Shown here piece after piece: positions 32,846 through 44,060 of a stretch of DNA of 64,000 nucleotides (position 1 is its first letter; each line of letters opens with the position of its first letter). The notes beneath the pieces are model-generated. The model did no database searches, was not told the DNA's origin, and saw nothing but the letters and a program-made list of their open reading frames with translations. The translations under genes were made by a program, and so were the position numbers. Origin of the DNA: Pseudomonas sp. ICMP22404 (GTDB taxonomy: Bacteria; Pseudomonadota; Gammaproteobacteria; Pseudomonadales; Pseudomonadaceae); the NCBI RefSeq assembly GCF_006227205.1, contig NZ_VCNG01000011.1, positions 1-64,000 of the forward strand. The letters run 5' to 3'.

Positions 32846-33349
32846 GTGCGTAAGTTGACTCAATTGGTTCTCCTGGCGACCGTGCTGGTCGCAGGTCCGG
32901 CTTTTGCCGACATGAAGATCGCCGTTCTGAACTATCAGATGGCCTTGCTGGAATCCGACGCGGCGAAGAAATACGCCGTGGATGCGGAGAAAAAATTCGG
33001 CCCGCAACTGACCAAGCTCAAGAGCCTGGAAAGCAGTGCCAAAGGGATCCAGGATCGCCTGGTCGCCGGTGGCGACAAGATGGCCCAGGGCGAGCGTGAG
33101 CGTCTGGAGCTTGAATTCAAGCAAAAGGCTCGTGACTTCCAGTTCCAGTCCAAGGAACTGAACGAAGCGAAAGCCGTTGCCGACCGTGAAATGCTCAAGC
33201 AGCTCAAGCCGAAACTCGACAGCGCTGTGGAAGAAGTCATCAAGAAAGGTGGTTTTGACCTGGTGTTCGAGCGTGGCGCAGTGATCGATGTCAAACCTCA
33301 GTACGACATCACGCGCCAGGTCATCGAGCGCATGAATCAGCTGAAGTAA
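32846..33349 (+). CDS. skp: Periplasmic OMP chaperone Skp/OmpH, GTG start
   Basis: Skp is a trimeric jellyfish-shaped chaperone that carries unfolded outer-membrane proteins to BamA. The 167-aa precursor starts at GTG with GTAGGAG upstream, has a signal peptide (RKLTQLVLLATVLVAGPAFA), a small beta segment MKIAVLNYQMALLESDAAK, a long charged helical arm (about 45-130, Lys/Glu/Gln-rich), and a closing strand region AVIDVKPQYDITRQVI. It lies between bamA and lpxD. Confidence 0.95.
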   Translation: MRKLTQLVLLATVLVAGPAFADMKIAVLNYQMALLESDAAKKYAVDAEKKFGPQLTKLKSLESSAKGIQDRLVAGGDKMAQGERERLELEFKQKARDFQFQSKELNEAKAVADREMLKQLKPKLDSAVEEVIKKGGFDLVFERGAVIDVKPQYDITRQVIERMNQLK

Positions 33350-33352
33350 TCC

Positions 33353-34408
33353 ATGACAGCGACTATCAAACTCGGCCAGTTGGCCGAGTTCCTCGGAGCC
33401 ACCCTGCGTGGCGACCCGGAGAAGGCAATTACTGGGCTAGCCACTTTGCAAGAGGCTGGCCCAGCTCAGTTGAGCTTCCTGGCAAATCCTCAATATCGCA
33501 AATACCTGGCCGATAGCCGGGCCGCGGCGCTGTTGCTCAAGGCTGCCGATGCCGAAGGTTTTGCCGGTGACGCGCTGATCGTGCCCGATCCGTACCTGGC
33601 GTACGCGCGGATTTCCCATCTGTTCGATCCCAAGCCCAAATCGGCTGCCGGCATTCATCCCAGTGCGGTAATTGCGGCGGATGCGGTGGTCGACCCGACG
33701 GCCAGCATCGGTCCTTTCGTGGTCATCGAGAGTGCGGCGCGGATCGGTGCCGGTGTCACGCTGGGTGCCCATTGTTTCGTCGGTGCCCGTAGCGAGATCG
33801 GCGAAGGTGGCTGGCTGGCTCCCCGGGTTACCCTGTATCACGATGTGCGCATCGGCAAGCGGGTGGTGATCCAGTCGGGCGCGGTGCTGGGCGGTGAAGG
33901 ATTCGGTTTTGCCAACGAGAAGGGCATCTGGCAGAAGATTGCCCAGATCGGTGGCGTCACTGTCGGCGATGACGTGGAGATCGGCGTCAATACCGCCATC
34001 GACCGCGGCGCGCTGGCTGACACCGTCATCGGCAATGGTGTGAAGTTGGACAACCAGATCCAGATCGCCCACAACGTCCAGGTCGGTGACCACACCGCCA
34101 TGGCGGCCTGCGTGGGTATCTCCGGCAGCACCAAGATCGGCAAGCACTGCATGCTCGCCGGTGGCGTGGGGCTGGTGGGGCATATCGATATCTGCGACAA
34201 CGTTTTCCTGACCGGGATGACCATGGTGACCCACTCGATTACCGAGCCCGGTGCCTATTCCTCCGGTACGGCGATGCAGCCGGCGGCCGAATGGCGCAAG
34301 AGCGCGGCCCGTATCCGTCAGCTCGATGACATCGCGCGCCGCCTGAAACAGGTGGAAAAGCGTGTAGGGGACGTGACCCCTGGCGGTAATGCTTCATCAG
34401 ATGGCTGA
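33353..34408 (+). CDS. lpxD: UDP-3-O-(3-hydroxyacyl)glucosamine N-acyltransferase
   Basis: LpxD adds the second, N-linked 3-hydroxyacyl chain in lipid A synthesis using acyl-ACP. The 351-aa protein has an N-terminal uridine-binding domain (LGQLAEFLGATLRGDPEKAI), a left-handed beta-helix of hexapeptide repeats (about 100-300, e.g. VIAADAVVDPTASIGPFVVI), the catalytic His region LDNQIQIAHNVQVGDHTA, and a helical C-terminus. It starts 3 bp after skp. Confidence 0.97.
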   Translation: MTATIKLGQLAEFLGATLRGDPEKAITGLATLQEAGPAQLSFLANPQYRKYLADSRAAALLLKAADAEGFAGDALIVPDPYLAYARISHLFDPKPKSAAGIHPSAVIAADAVVDPTASIGPFVVIESAARIGAGVTLGAHCFVGARSEIGEGGWLAPRVTLYHDVRIGKRVVIQSGAVLGGEGFGFANEKGIWQKIAQIGGVTVGDDVEIGVNTAIDRGALADTVIGNGVKLDNQIQIAHNVQVGDHTAMAACVGISGSTKIGKHCMLAGGVGLVGHIDICDNVFLTGMTMVTHSITEPGAYSSGTAMQPAAEWRKSAARIRQLDDIARRLKQVEKRVGDVTPGGNASSDG

Positions 34409-34514
34409 TACCATTTCCATATCAAGTGTGCACGGCCGCCAGGCTTCCTTGATTTGCTAGCGGAGCGCGCGTCTACCGCGCACCTCCCAATCTTTACATA
34501 GGCTTCCCCCCGAA

Positions 34515-34955
34515 ATGATGGACATCAACGAGATTCGCGAATACCTGCCTCACCGTTACCCGTTCCTGCTCGTGGATCGGGTAGTGGAGCTGGATGTTGA
34601 GGGCAAGCGCATTCGCGCCTACAAGAATGTCAGCATCAATGAGCCGTTCTTCAATGGTCACTTCCCTGCGCATCCCATCATGCCGGGCGTGCTGATCATC
34701 GAGGCCATGGCTCAGGCTGCCGGAATCCTTGGTTTCAAGATCATGGACGTGAAGCCCGCGGACGGCACGCTCTACTACTTCGTCGGGTCCGACAAGTTGC
34801 GTTTCCGCCAGCCGGTGACCCCGGGCGATCAGCTGATCCTCGAAGCCACGTTCATCAGTTGCAAGCGCCAGATCTGGAAGTTCGAATGCCAGGCTTCGGT
34901 CGACGGCAAGCCTGTCTGCTCCGCTGAAATCATTTGCGCGGAACGCAAACTATGA
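34515..34955 (+). CDS. fabZ: 3-hydroxyacyl-ACP dehydratase FabZ
   Basis: FabZ dehydrates 3-hydroxyacyl-ACP in fatty-acid elongation and competes with LpxA/LpxD for 3-hydroxyacyl-ACP, balancing phospholipid and LPS. The 146-aa hot-dog-fold protein shows YLPHRYPFLLVDRV near the N-terminus, catalytic His49 in FFNGHFPAHPIMPGVL and Glu63 in IIEAMAQAAG. Either of two adjacent ATGs (34515 or 34518) could start it. A 106-bp gap separates it from lpxD, and its end overlaps lpxA. Confidence 0.97.
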   Translation: MMDINEIREYLPHRYPFLLVDRVVELDVEGKRIRAYKNVSINEPFFNGHFPAHPIMPGVLIIEAMAQAAGILGFKIMDVKPADGTLYYFVGSDKLRFRQPVTPGDQLILEATFISCKRQIWKFECQASVDGKPVCSAEIICAERKL

Positions 34956-35728
34956 GTTTGATTGACCCTCGCGCAATCATCGATCCGACGGCCGTCCTGG
35001 CCGCCGATGTCGAGGTCGGCCCTTGGTCGATTATCGGCGCAGGTGTGGAAATCGGCGAGGGTACGGTGATCGGCCCGCACGTAGTGCTCAAGGGACCGAC
35101 CCGGATCGGCCGGCACAATCGCATCTACCAGTTTTCTACGGTAGGCGAGGACACGCCCGATCTCAAATACAAAGGTGAAGAAACCCGCCTGGTCATCGGC
35201 GATCACAACGTGATCCGCGAGGGCGTGACGATTCACCGTGGCACCGTTCAGGATCGTTCCGAAACGACCCTGGGCGACCACAACCTGATCATGGCCTACG
35301 CCCACATTGGCCACGACAGCGTCATCGGCAACCATTGCATCCTGGTGAACAATACCGCGCTGGCCGGCCATGTCCACGTGGACGATTGGGCGATCCTGTC
35401 CGGCTTCACCCTGGTTCACCAGTACTGCCATATCGGCGCCCATAGCTTTTCCGGCATGGGCACCGCCATCGGCAAGGACGTCCCGGCTTATGTCACGGTG
35501 TTCGGCAATCCGGCCGAAGCCCGCAGCATGAACTTCGAAGGCATGCGTCGTCGTGGCTTCAGCGAAGATGCGATCAGTGCATTACGTCGCGCCTATAAGG
35601 TCGTGTATCGCCAGGGGTTGACCATCGAGCAGGCGCTCGTCGAGTTGACAGAGGCATCGACCCAGTTCCCGGAAGTCGCGGTGTTCCGCGATTCCATCCA
35701 GTCTTCGACCCGCGGCATCACTCGCTGA
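34952..35728 (+). CDS. lpxA: UDP-N-acetylglucosamine acyltransferase
   Basis: LpxA performs the first lipid A step, O-acylating UDP-GlcNAc from 3-hydroxyacyl-ACP. The 258-aa trimeric protein is a left-handed beta-helix over residues 1-190 (IDPRAIIDPTAVLAADVEVG and following hexapeptides), with the catalytic His in NLIMAYAHIGHDSVIGNH and a helical C-terminus carrying the NFEGMRRRGFS segment. ATG 34952 overlaps the fabZ stop (ATGA). Acyl-chain preference (C10 in P. aeruginosa) is not readable with confidence here. Confidence 0.97.
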   Translation: MSLIDPRAIIDPTAVLAADVEVGPWSIIGAGVEIGEGTVIGPHVVLKGPTRIGRHNRIYQFSTVGEDTPDLKYKGEETRLVIGDHNVIREGVTIHRGTVQDRSETTLGDHNLIMAYAHIGHDSVIGNHCILVNNTALAGHVHVDDWAILSGFTLVHQYCHIGAHSFSGMGTAIGKDVPAYVTVFGNPAEARSMNFEGMRRRGFSEDAISALRRAYKVVYRQGLTIEQALVELTEASTQFPEVAVFRDSIQSSTRGITR

Positions 35729-35730
35729 CC

Positions 35731-36861
35731 ATGGGTAATTTGCGTGTTGCGCTGGTGGCGGGCGAGGCTTCCGGCGATATCCTGGGTGCGGGCCTGATGC
35801 GAGCGCTCAAGGCTCAGCACCCGGCGGTCGAGTTCATCGGTGTCGGCGGACCATTGATGCAGGCCGAAGGGTTGACGTCCTATTTCCCGATGGAGCGCCT
35901 GTCGGTGATGGGGCTGGTGGAAGTGCTCGGTCGGCTGCGAGAGCTGCTGGCTCGGCGCAAGAAATTGATTGCGACCCTGATTGACGAAAAACCGGATGTG
36001 TTCATCGGCATCGATGCGCCGGATTTCACCCTCAACATCGAACTCAAGTTGCGTCAGGCCGGGATCAAGACCGTGCACTACGTCAGTCCCTCGGTCTGGG
36101 CCTGGCGGCAGAAGCGTGTGCTGAAGATTCGCGAAGGTTGCGACCTGATGCTGACGCTGCTGCCGTTCGAAGCGAGGTTCTATGAGGAGAATGGTGTGCC
36201 GGTGCGGTTTGTCGGACATACCCTGGCCGATACCATTCCCCTGGAAGCCGACCGCAAGGATGCCCGCCAGGCGTTGGGCTTGTCCGACGGGCCGCTGGTG
36301 GCGTTGATGCCTGGCAGCCGGGGCGGCGAGGTAAGTCGCCTGGGTGGTTTGTTTTTCGACGCCGCCGAGCGCCTTCGGGCGATGCGTCCCGACGTGCGTT
36401 TTGTCTTGCCGTGTGCCAGTGCGCAGCGGCGTGAGCAGCTCGAAGCGCTGCTGGCCGGCCGCGATTTGCCGGTCACGCTGCTCGACGGCCGCTCCCACCA
36501 GGCGTTGGCTGCTTGCGACGCGGTGTTGATTGCATCCGGCACTGCTACTCTTGAGGCGTTGCTGTACAAGCGCCCGATGGTGGTTGCCTATCGTCTGGCA
36601 CCGCTGACGTTCTGGATCCTCAAGCGCATGGTCAAGAGTCCTTACATCTCCCTGCCGAACCTGCTGGCCCAGCGTTTGCTGGTGCCCGAGTTGCTGCAGG
36701 ACGATGCAACGGCCGATGCATTGGCCAATACGCTGGCGCCGTTGATCGACGGCGGCCAGGAACAGACCCGCGGCTTTGACGAGATCCACCGCACGTTGCG
36801 TCGCGACGCCTCCAACCAGGCCGCAGACGCGGTACTGACCTTGATCGGTGCCAAACCATGA
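35731..36861 (+). CDS. lpxB: Lipid A disaccharide synthase
   Basis: LpxB (GT19) joins 2,3-diacylglucosamine-1-P and its UDP form into the lipid A disaccharide at the inner membrane. The 376-aa sequence opens VALVAGEASGDILGAGLM, contains FIGIDAPDFTLN, HYVSPSVWAWRQKR and the GT-B nucleotide loop ALMPGSRGGEVSRL (usual GSR). It is the last lipid A gene of the run and overlaps rnhB by 4 bp (ATGA). Confidence 0.97.
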   Translation: MGNLRVALVAGEASGDILGAGLMRALKAQHPAVEFIGVGGPLMQAEGLTSYFPMERLSVMGLVEVLGRLRELLARRKKLIATLIDEKPDVFIGIDAPDFTLNIELKLRQAGIKTVHYVSPSVWAWRQKRVLKIREGCDLMLTLLPFEARFYEENGVPVRFVGHTLADTIPLEADRKDARQALGLSDGPLVALMPGSRGGEVSRLGGLFFDAAERLRAMRPDVRFVLPCASAQRREQLEALLAGRDLPVTLLDGRSHQALAACDAVLIASGTATLEALLYKRPMVVAYRLAPLTFWILKRMVKSPYISLPNLLAQRLLVPELLQDDATADALANTLAPLIDGGQEQTRGFDEIHRTLRRDASNQAADAVLTLIGAKP

Positions 36862-37580
36862 AGCATTCGAAGCAACAGATGGGCCTGGACTTCAACCTGG
36901 TCGCCGAAGTCGAAGAGCTGGTGGCGGGCGTCGATGAAGTAGGGCGTGGCCCATTGTGCGGCGCGGTGGTGACGGCGGCGGTGATTCTCGACCCGAACCG
37001 GCCGATCCTGGGTCTCAACGATTCCAAGAAGCTCACCGAGGCCCGTCGCGAGAAGCTCTACGACGAAATCTGCGAGAAAGCCCTGAGCTGGTGCATCGCC
37101 CGGGCCGAGGTCGAAGAAATCGATGAGCTGAATATCCTGCACGCCACCATGCTCGCCATGCAGCGAGCGGTGCAAGGCCTGCACATCACGCCGAAACTGG
37201 CGATGATTGATGGCAATCGTTGCCCGAAACTGTCGATGCGCGCCGAGGCGGTGATCCAGGGGGACGCGAAGGTGCCAGCTATTGCGGCGGCATCGATCCT
37301 GGCCAAGGTCAGCCGTGACCGGGAAATGAGCGCCTTTGAACTGATTTACCCAGGCTATGGCATCGGTGGCCACAAGGGTTACCCGACGCCTGTGCATCTG
37401 GAAGCCTTGGCGCGCCTGGGGCCAACGCCGATCCACCGGCGCTCGTTCGCGCCGGTGCGGTTGGCTTATGAGGCGCGTGAAGGTTTGGTAACAGCGGGTC
37501 CCCTTCAGCCAAGTGCAATCCCCTGCGCAAGCGAGCTCGCTCGCGAAGAGGGCGGCGCGGCTAACATTGATGTGGCCTGA
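36858..37580 (+). CDS. rnhB: Ribonuclease HII with REP-encoded C-terminal tail
   Basis: RNase HII cuts RNA in RNA-DNA hybrids, including single ribonucleotides. Catalytic acidic residues are present: Asp26-Glu27 in GVDEVGRGPLCG, Asp in ELNILHATMLAM-adjacent and DGNRCPKL segments. The fold ends near RRSFAPVRLAYEA. The protein is 240 aa, about 30 longer than typical, and roughly the last 18 residues (CASELAREEGGAANIDVA) are translated from a REPIN arm, which also supplies the TGA. The enzyme core is intact, so activity is expected; the tail looks like recent repeat capture. Confidence 0.94.
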   Translation: MKHSKQQMGLDFNLVAEVEELVAGVDEVGRGPLCGAVVTAAVILDPNRPILGLNDSKKLTEARREKLYDEICEKALSWCIARAEVEEIDELNILHATMLAMQRAVQGLHITPKLAMIDGNRCPKLSMRAEAVIQGDAKVPAIAAASILAKVSRDREMSAFELIYPGYGIGGHKGYPTPVHLEALARLGPTPIHRRSFAPVRLAYEAREGLVTAGPLQPSAIPCASELAREEGGAANIDVA

Positions 37581-37612
37581 TACACAGCCTTCGCGAGCAG
37601 GCTCGCTCCCAC
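37523..37612. repeat. REPIN overlapping the 3' end of rnhB
   Basis: The left arm is decayed (GCAAGCGAGCTCGCTCGCGA) and in frame with rnhB; the right arm TCGCGAGCAGGCTCGCTCCC is intact and ends at 37612. The rnhB stop lies in the centre. Confidence 0.8.
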
Positions 37613-37654
37613 AAGGTCGGTATTTCGACTGACGGGCATTCGCCACTCATACCC

Positions 37655-37686
37655 AAGGCCCGGTACAATCCGGGCCTTGTTGTTTT
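37655..37686 (+). terminator. Terminator hairpin upstream of dnaE with -10-like loop
   Basis: AAGGCCCGG and CCGGGCCTT form a perfect 9-bp stem, followed by GTTGTTTT. The 6-nt loop is TACAAT, a good -10 hexamer, 40 bp before dnaE. The element may terminate the lpx-rnhB run and also be part of the dnaE promoter. Confidence 0.7.
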
Positions 37687-37708
37687 CATGACTTAACGCA
37701 GGATCACT

Positions 37709-41230
<3,522 letters not shown>

Positions 41231-41380
41231 CGGCCGGGGGCCACTCCTGGACTTGGAGTGTCCCTGACCGCGACCCGAATTTTTAATCTCGACCTGAACG
41301 CGCCTCTCCCTTAAGGTAGGGCGCGAATAGACAACCGGCCGGCCCAAGCTCTCTTGGACGTCGACCCAAGACGGACGCCT

Positions 41381-42328
41381 ATGAACCCGAATTTTCTAGA
41401 TTTCGAACAGCCGATCGCCGACCTGCAAGCCAAGATCGAAGAGTTGCGCTTGGTCGGTAATGACAATTCGCTGAATATCGGCGATGAGATCTCTCGTCTG
41501 CAGGACAAGAGCCGCACGCTGACCGAAGACATCTTCGGCAAGCTGACCAGCTGGCAGATCGCGCGCCTGGCGCGTCATCCGCGTCGTCCATACACCCTGG
41601 ACTACATCGATCACATCTTCACCGAGTTCGACGAGTTGCACGGTGACCGTCACTTCTCCGACGACGCCGCGATCGTCGGCGGTGTCGCCCGCCTGGACGA
41701 CCAGCCGGTGATGGTCATCGGTCACCAGAAGGGCCGCGAAGTACGCGAGAAAGTCCGTCGCAACTTCGGCATGCCGCGTCCGGAAGGCTATCGCAAGGCC
41801 TGCCGCCTGATGGAGATGGCCGAGCGCTTCAAGATGCCGATCCTGACCTTCATCGACACCCCGGGCGCCTACCCGGGCATCGACGCCGAAGAGCGCAACC
41901 AGAGTGAAGCGATTGCCTGGAACCTGCGGGTCATGGCCCGGTTGAAAACCCCGATCATCGCCACTGTGATCGGTGAAGGTGGTTCCGGCGGTGCTTTGGC
42001 CATCGGCGTCTGCGACCAGTTGAACATGCTGCAATACTCCACTTACGCGGTAATCTCGCCGGAAGGCTGCGCCTCGATCCTGTGGAAGACCGCCGAGAAG
42101 GCGCCGGACGCCGCGGAAGCCATGGGCATCACCGCCGAGCGTCTCAAAGGCCTGGGCATCGTGGATAAAGTGATCAACGAGCCAGTGGGCGGCGCTCACC
42201 GTGACCCGGCGGCGGCTGCCGCGCTGATTCGCGCAGAGCTGAGTTCGCAATTGTCGATGCTGAAGAAGTTCGACAACGACGCGCTGCTGGCCCGTCGCTA
42301 CGAGCGGTTGATGAGCTACGGTCTCTGA
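41381..42328 (+). CDS. accA: Acetyl-CoA carboxylase carboxyltransferase alpha subunit
   Basis: AccA pairs with AccD to transfer carboxyl from carboxybiotin to acetyl-CoA, giving malonyl-CoA. The 315-aa crotonase-fold protein shows DFEQPIADLQAKIEELR, the GDRHFSDDAAIVGG block, PEGYRKACRLMEMAERF, and the CoA/oxyanion glycine motif IGEGGSGGALAIG. ATG 41381 (MNPNFLDFEQPI) gives the standard N-terminus; an ATG 9 codons earlier is less likely. The 150-bp gap after dnaE may hold its promoter. Confidence 0.97.
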   Translation: MNPNFLDFEQPIADLQAKIEELRLVGNDNSLNIGDEISRLQDKSRTLTEDIFGKLTSWQIARLARHPRRPYTLDYIDHIFTEFDELHGDRHFSDDAAIVGGVARLDDQPVMVIGHQKGREVREKVRRNFGMPRPEGYRKACRLMEMAERFKMPILTFIDTPGAYPGIDAEERNQSEAIAWNLRVMARLKTPIIATVIGEGGSGGALAIGVCDQLNMLQYSTYAVISPEGCASILWKTAEKAPDAAEAMGITAERLKGLGIVDKVINEPVGGAHRDPAAAAALIRAELSSQLSMLKKFDNDALLARRYERLMSYGL

Positions 42329-42346
42329 TTCGAACGCTATACCCCT

Positions 42347-42434
42347 GTGGGAGCGAGCCTGCTCGCGAAAGCGGTTTAACATTCAACAAATGAGTTGATT
42401 GATACACCGTTATCGCGAGCAGGCTCGCTCCCAC
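42347..42434. repeat. REPIN between accA and tilS
   Basis: GTGGGAGCGAGCCTGCTCGC on the left is paired with its exact inverse. It ends 26 bp before the tilS ATG. Confidence 0.9.
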
Positions 42435-42460
42435 AGTTGTTTGTGCCAAGGCTGATTCCT

Positions 42461-43786
42461 ATGAACACCCGCGCGGATCTCCCCACCCGGCTCCTCACCC
42501 AACTGTCCCCCTGGCGCAACGCTAACGCCTGGCGCATCGCCTTCTCCGGTGGTCTCGACTCCAGCGTCCTGCTGCACCTGCTCGCATCGCTCTCGAGCAC
42601 ACATACACTGCCACCCCTCAGCGCTATCCACGTCCACCACGGCCTCCAGGTTGCGGCCGATGCCTGGCCGGAGCATTGTCGCCGGGTGTGTGAGGCGCTG
42701 GGGGTGCCGTTGCAGGTGGTTGAGGTCCAGGTCCGCCCCGGCGCCAGTCTTGAGCGGGCTGCCCGGGAGGCGCGCTACGCTGCCTTCGCCGCGGCGTTCC
42801 AGGGCAACGACGTACTACTCACCGCCCAGCACCGCGACGACCAGGCTGAAACCCTGCTGTTTCGCTTGCTGCGGGGGGCGGGCGTGCGGGGCCTGTCAGG
42901 GATGCCGAGGCAGCGTCCACTCGGACAGGGATGTTTGCTGCGCCCGTTGCTCGATGTGTCCCGCGGGGAGCTGGAAGCCTATGGGAAACAGCAGGGCTTG
43001 AGCTGGATCGAAGACCCGTCCAACAACGATCATCGGTACTCGCGCAACTACCTGCGCCAGCGGGTGTTTCCGCTGCTGACCGAACAGTGGCCCCAGGCTG
43101 CGTCGACCCTGGCCCGTGGCGCTGCGCACATGACAGAAGCCCAGGGTTTGCTGGATGACCTGGCGCGGATCGATCTGGCCGATGCAAGGTTCCCAGGCGT
43201 GTTTGACTGGCTCGGACTGCCATCCCTGGCGCTGGCACCTTTGCAGGCCTTGTCAGCCGCTCGCCAGCGCAATGCAATCAGCCACTGGCTGGCGGCCCTG
43301 ACGACGCTGCCCGACAGCGACCACTGGGCCGGTTGGGATTCATTGCGTGACGCCGGGGACGATGCCCGGCCGATCTGGCGTCTGGCCGGCGGTGAGCTGC
43401 ACCGGGCCGGCAGGCGGGTCTGGTGGTTATCCGACCATTGGCTGCAACCGGTCTCGGGCCGTGTCGAATGGCCCCGGGCCACTGATCCCCTGAGACTGCC
43501 GGGCAATGGCCGGGTGACCCTCAGTGGCAAAATCCCCGACGGTCGGCTTTGCGTGCGCTATCGTCAGGGCGGCGAGGTGATGGCGTTGCCCGGTCGTGGT
43601 CATCGGGATCTCAAGCGTTTGCTCAATGAAAGTGGCTTGCCGGCGTTCGTTCGCGGCCGATTGCCACTGTTGTATCGGGACGGGCAATTACTGGCGGTGG
43701 CCAACCTGCCGGGGCTCGACGGGGACGCTGATGGCACCTGGCAATTGCGTTGGCAGCCATTGGAGCAAGATCTGGGTTTGAGCTGA
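42461..43786 (+). CDS. tilS: tRNA(Ile)-lysidine synthase
   Basis: TilS attaches lysine to C34 of the CAU-anticodon tRNA-Ile so that it reads AUA. The 441-aa protein has the PP-loop SGGxDS as RIAFSGGLDSSVLLHLLASL (about residue 30), HVHHGLQ, and the TAQHRDDQAETLLFRLLRG motif, followed by the TilS substrate-binding and C-terminal domains (ALPGRGHRDLKRLLNE). ATG 42461 is the domain start; the longer frame includes the REPIN. It is shorter and more divergent than its neighbours, which is normal for tilS. Confidence 0.95.
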   Translation: MNTRADLPTRLLTQLSPWRNANAWRIAFSGGLDSSVLLHLLASLSSTHTLPPLSAIHVHHGLQVAADAWPEHCRRVCEALGVPLQVVEVQVRPGASLERAAREARYAAFAAAFQGNDVLLTAQHRDDQAETLLFRLLRGAGVRGLSGMPRQRPLGQGCLLRPLLDVSRGELEAYGKQQGLSWIEDPSNNDHRYSRNYLRQRVFPLLTEQWPQAASTLARGAAHMTEAQGLLDDLARIDLADARFPGVFDWLGLPSLALAPLQALSAARQRNAISHWLAALTTLPDSDHWAGWDSLRDAGDDARPIWRLAGGELHRAGRRVWWLSDHWLQPVSGRVEWPRATDPLRLPGNGRVTLSGKIPDGRLCVRYRQGGEVMALPGRGHRDLKRLLNESGLPAFVRGRLPLLYRDGQLLAVANLPGLDGDADGTWQLRWQPLEQDLGLS

Positions 43787-43806
43787 AAGGGGCTTTCCGG
43801 TAGACT
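43778..43806 (+). promoter_or_regulatory. Candidate pyrG promoter
   Basis: TTGAGC (43778-43783, at the end of tilS) and TAGACT (43801-43806) are 17 bp apart. This gives a leader of about 245 nt for pyrG. I see no other gene in the 274-bp gap 43787-44060. Confidence 0.5.
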
Positions 43807-44060
43807 ACGCTCCCTTCTTGATACAACTTCTGTGGATTCGCCTGAATTGCAGGAGTTGCCGATTACCAAGCAGTCTTTGCTGGGCGATTCCAAAAAATGT
43901 GTAGCGAGCAACGTACCGGTGATTTTTCTTCCGGTCTGTCCCAACGCGGCGGTTTTTTTGAAAGGTGCACTGTGATTAATGCAGGTGATCGGGGGCTTCG
44001 GCCTTCCTTCGCTTTCCCCGGCGGCTCGGACCGCTTTAACGCAGACTTCTAGGGTTTTTC

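Noticed and set aside
31007..33124. 705-codon open frame on minus opposite bamA and skp
   Set aside because: It spans two convincing plus-strand genes and has no family resemblance.
42395..42460. Upstream extension of tilS
   Set aside because: The added residues (DTPLSRAGSLPQLF) are a REPIN translation; the ATG at 42461 starts the real domain.
43787..44060. Possible regulatory RNA in the pyrG leader
   Set aside because: I found no conserved structure or known pyrG attenuator; the gap shows only a candidate promoter.
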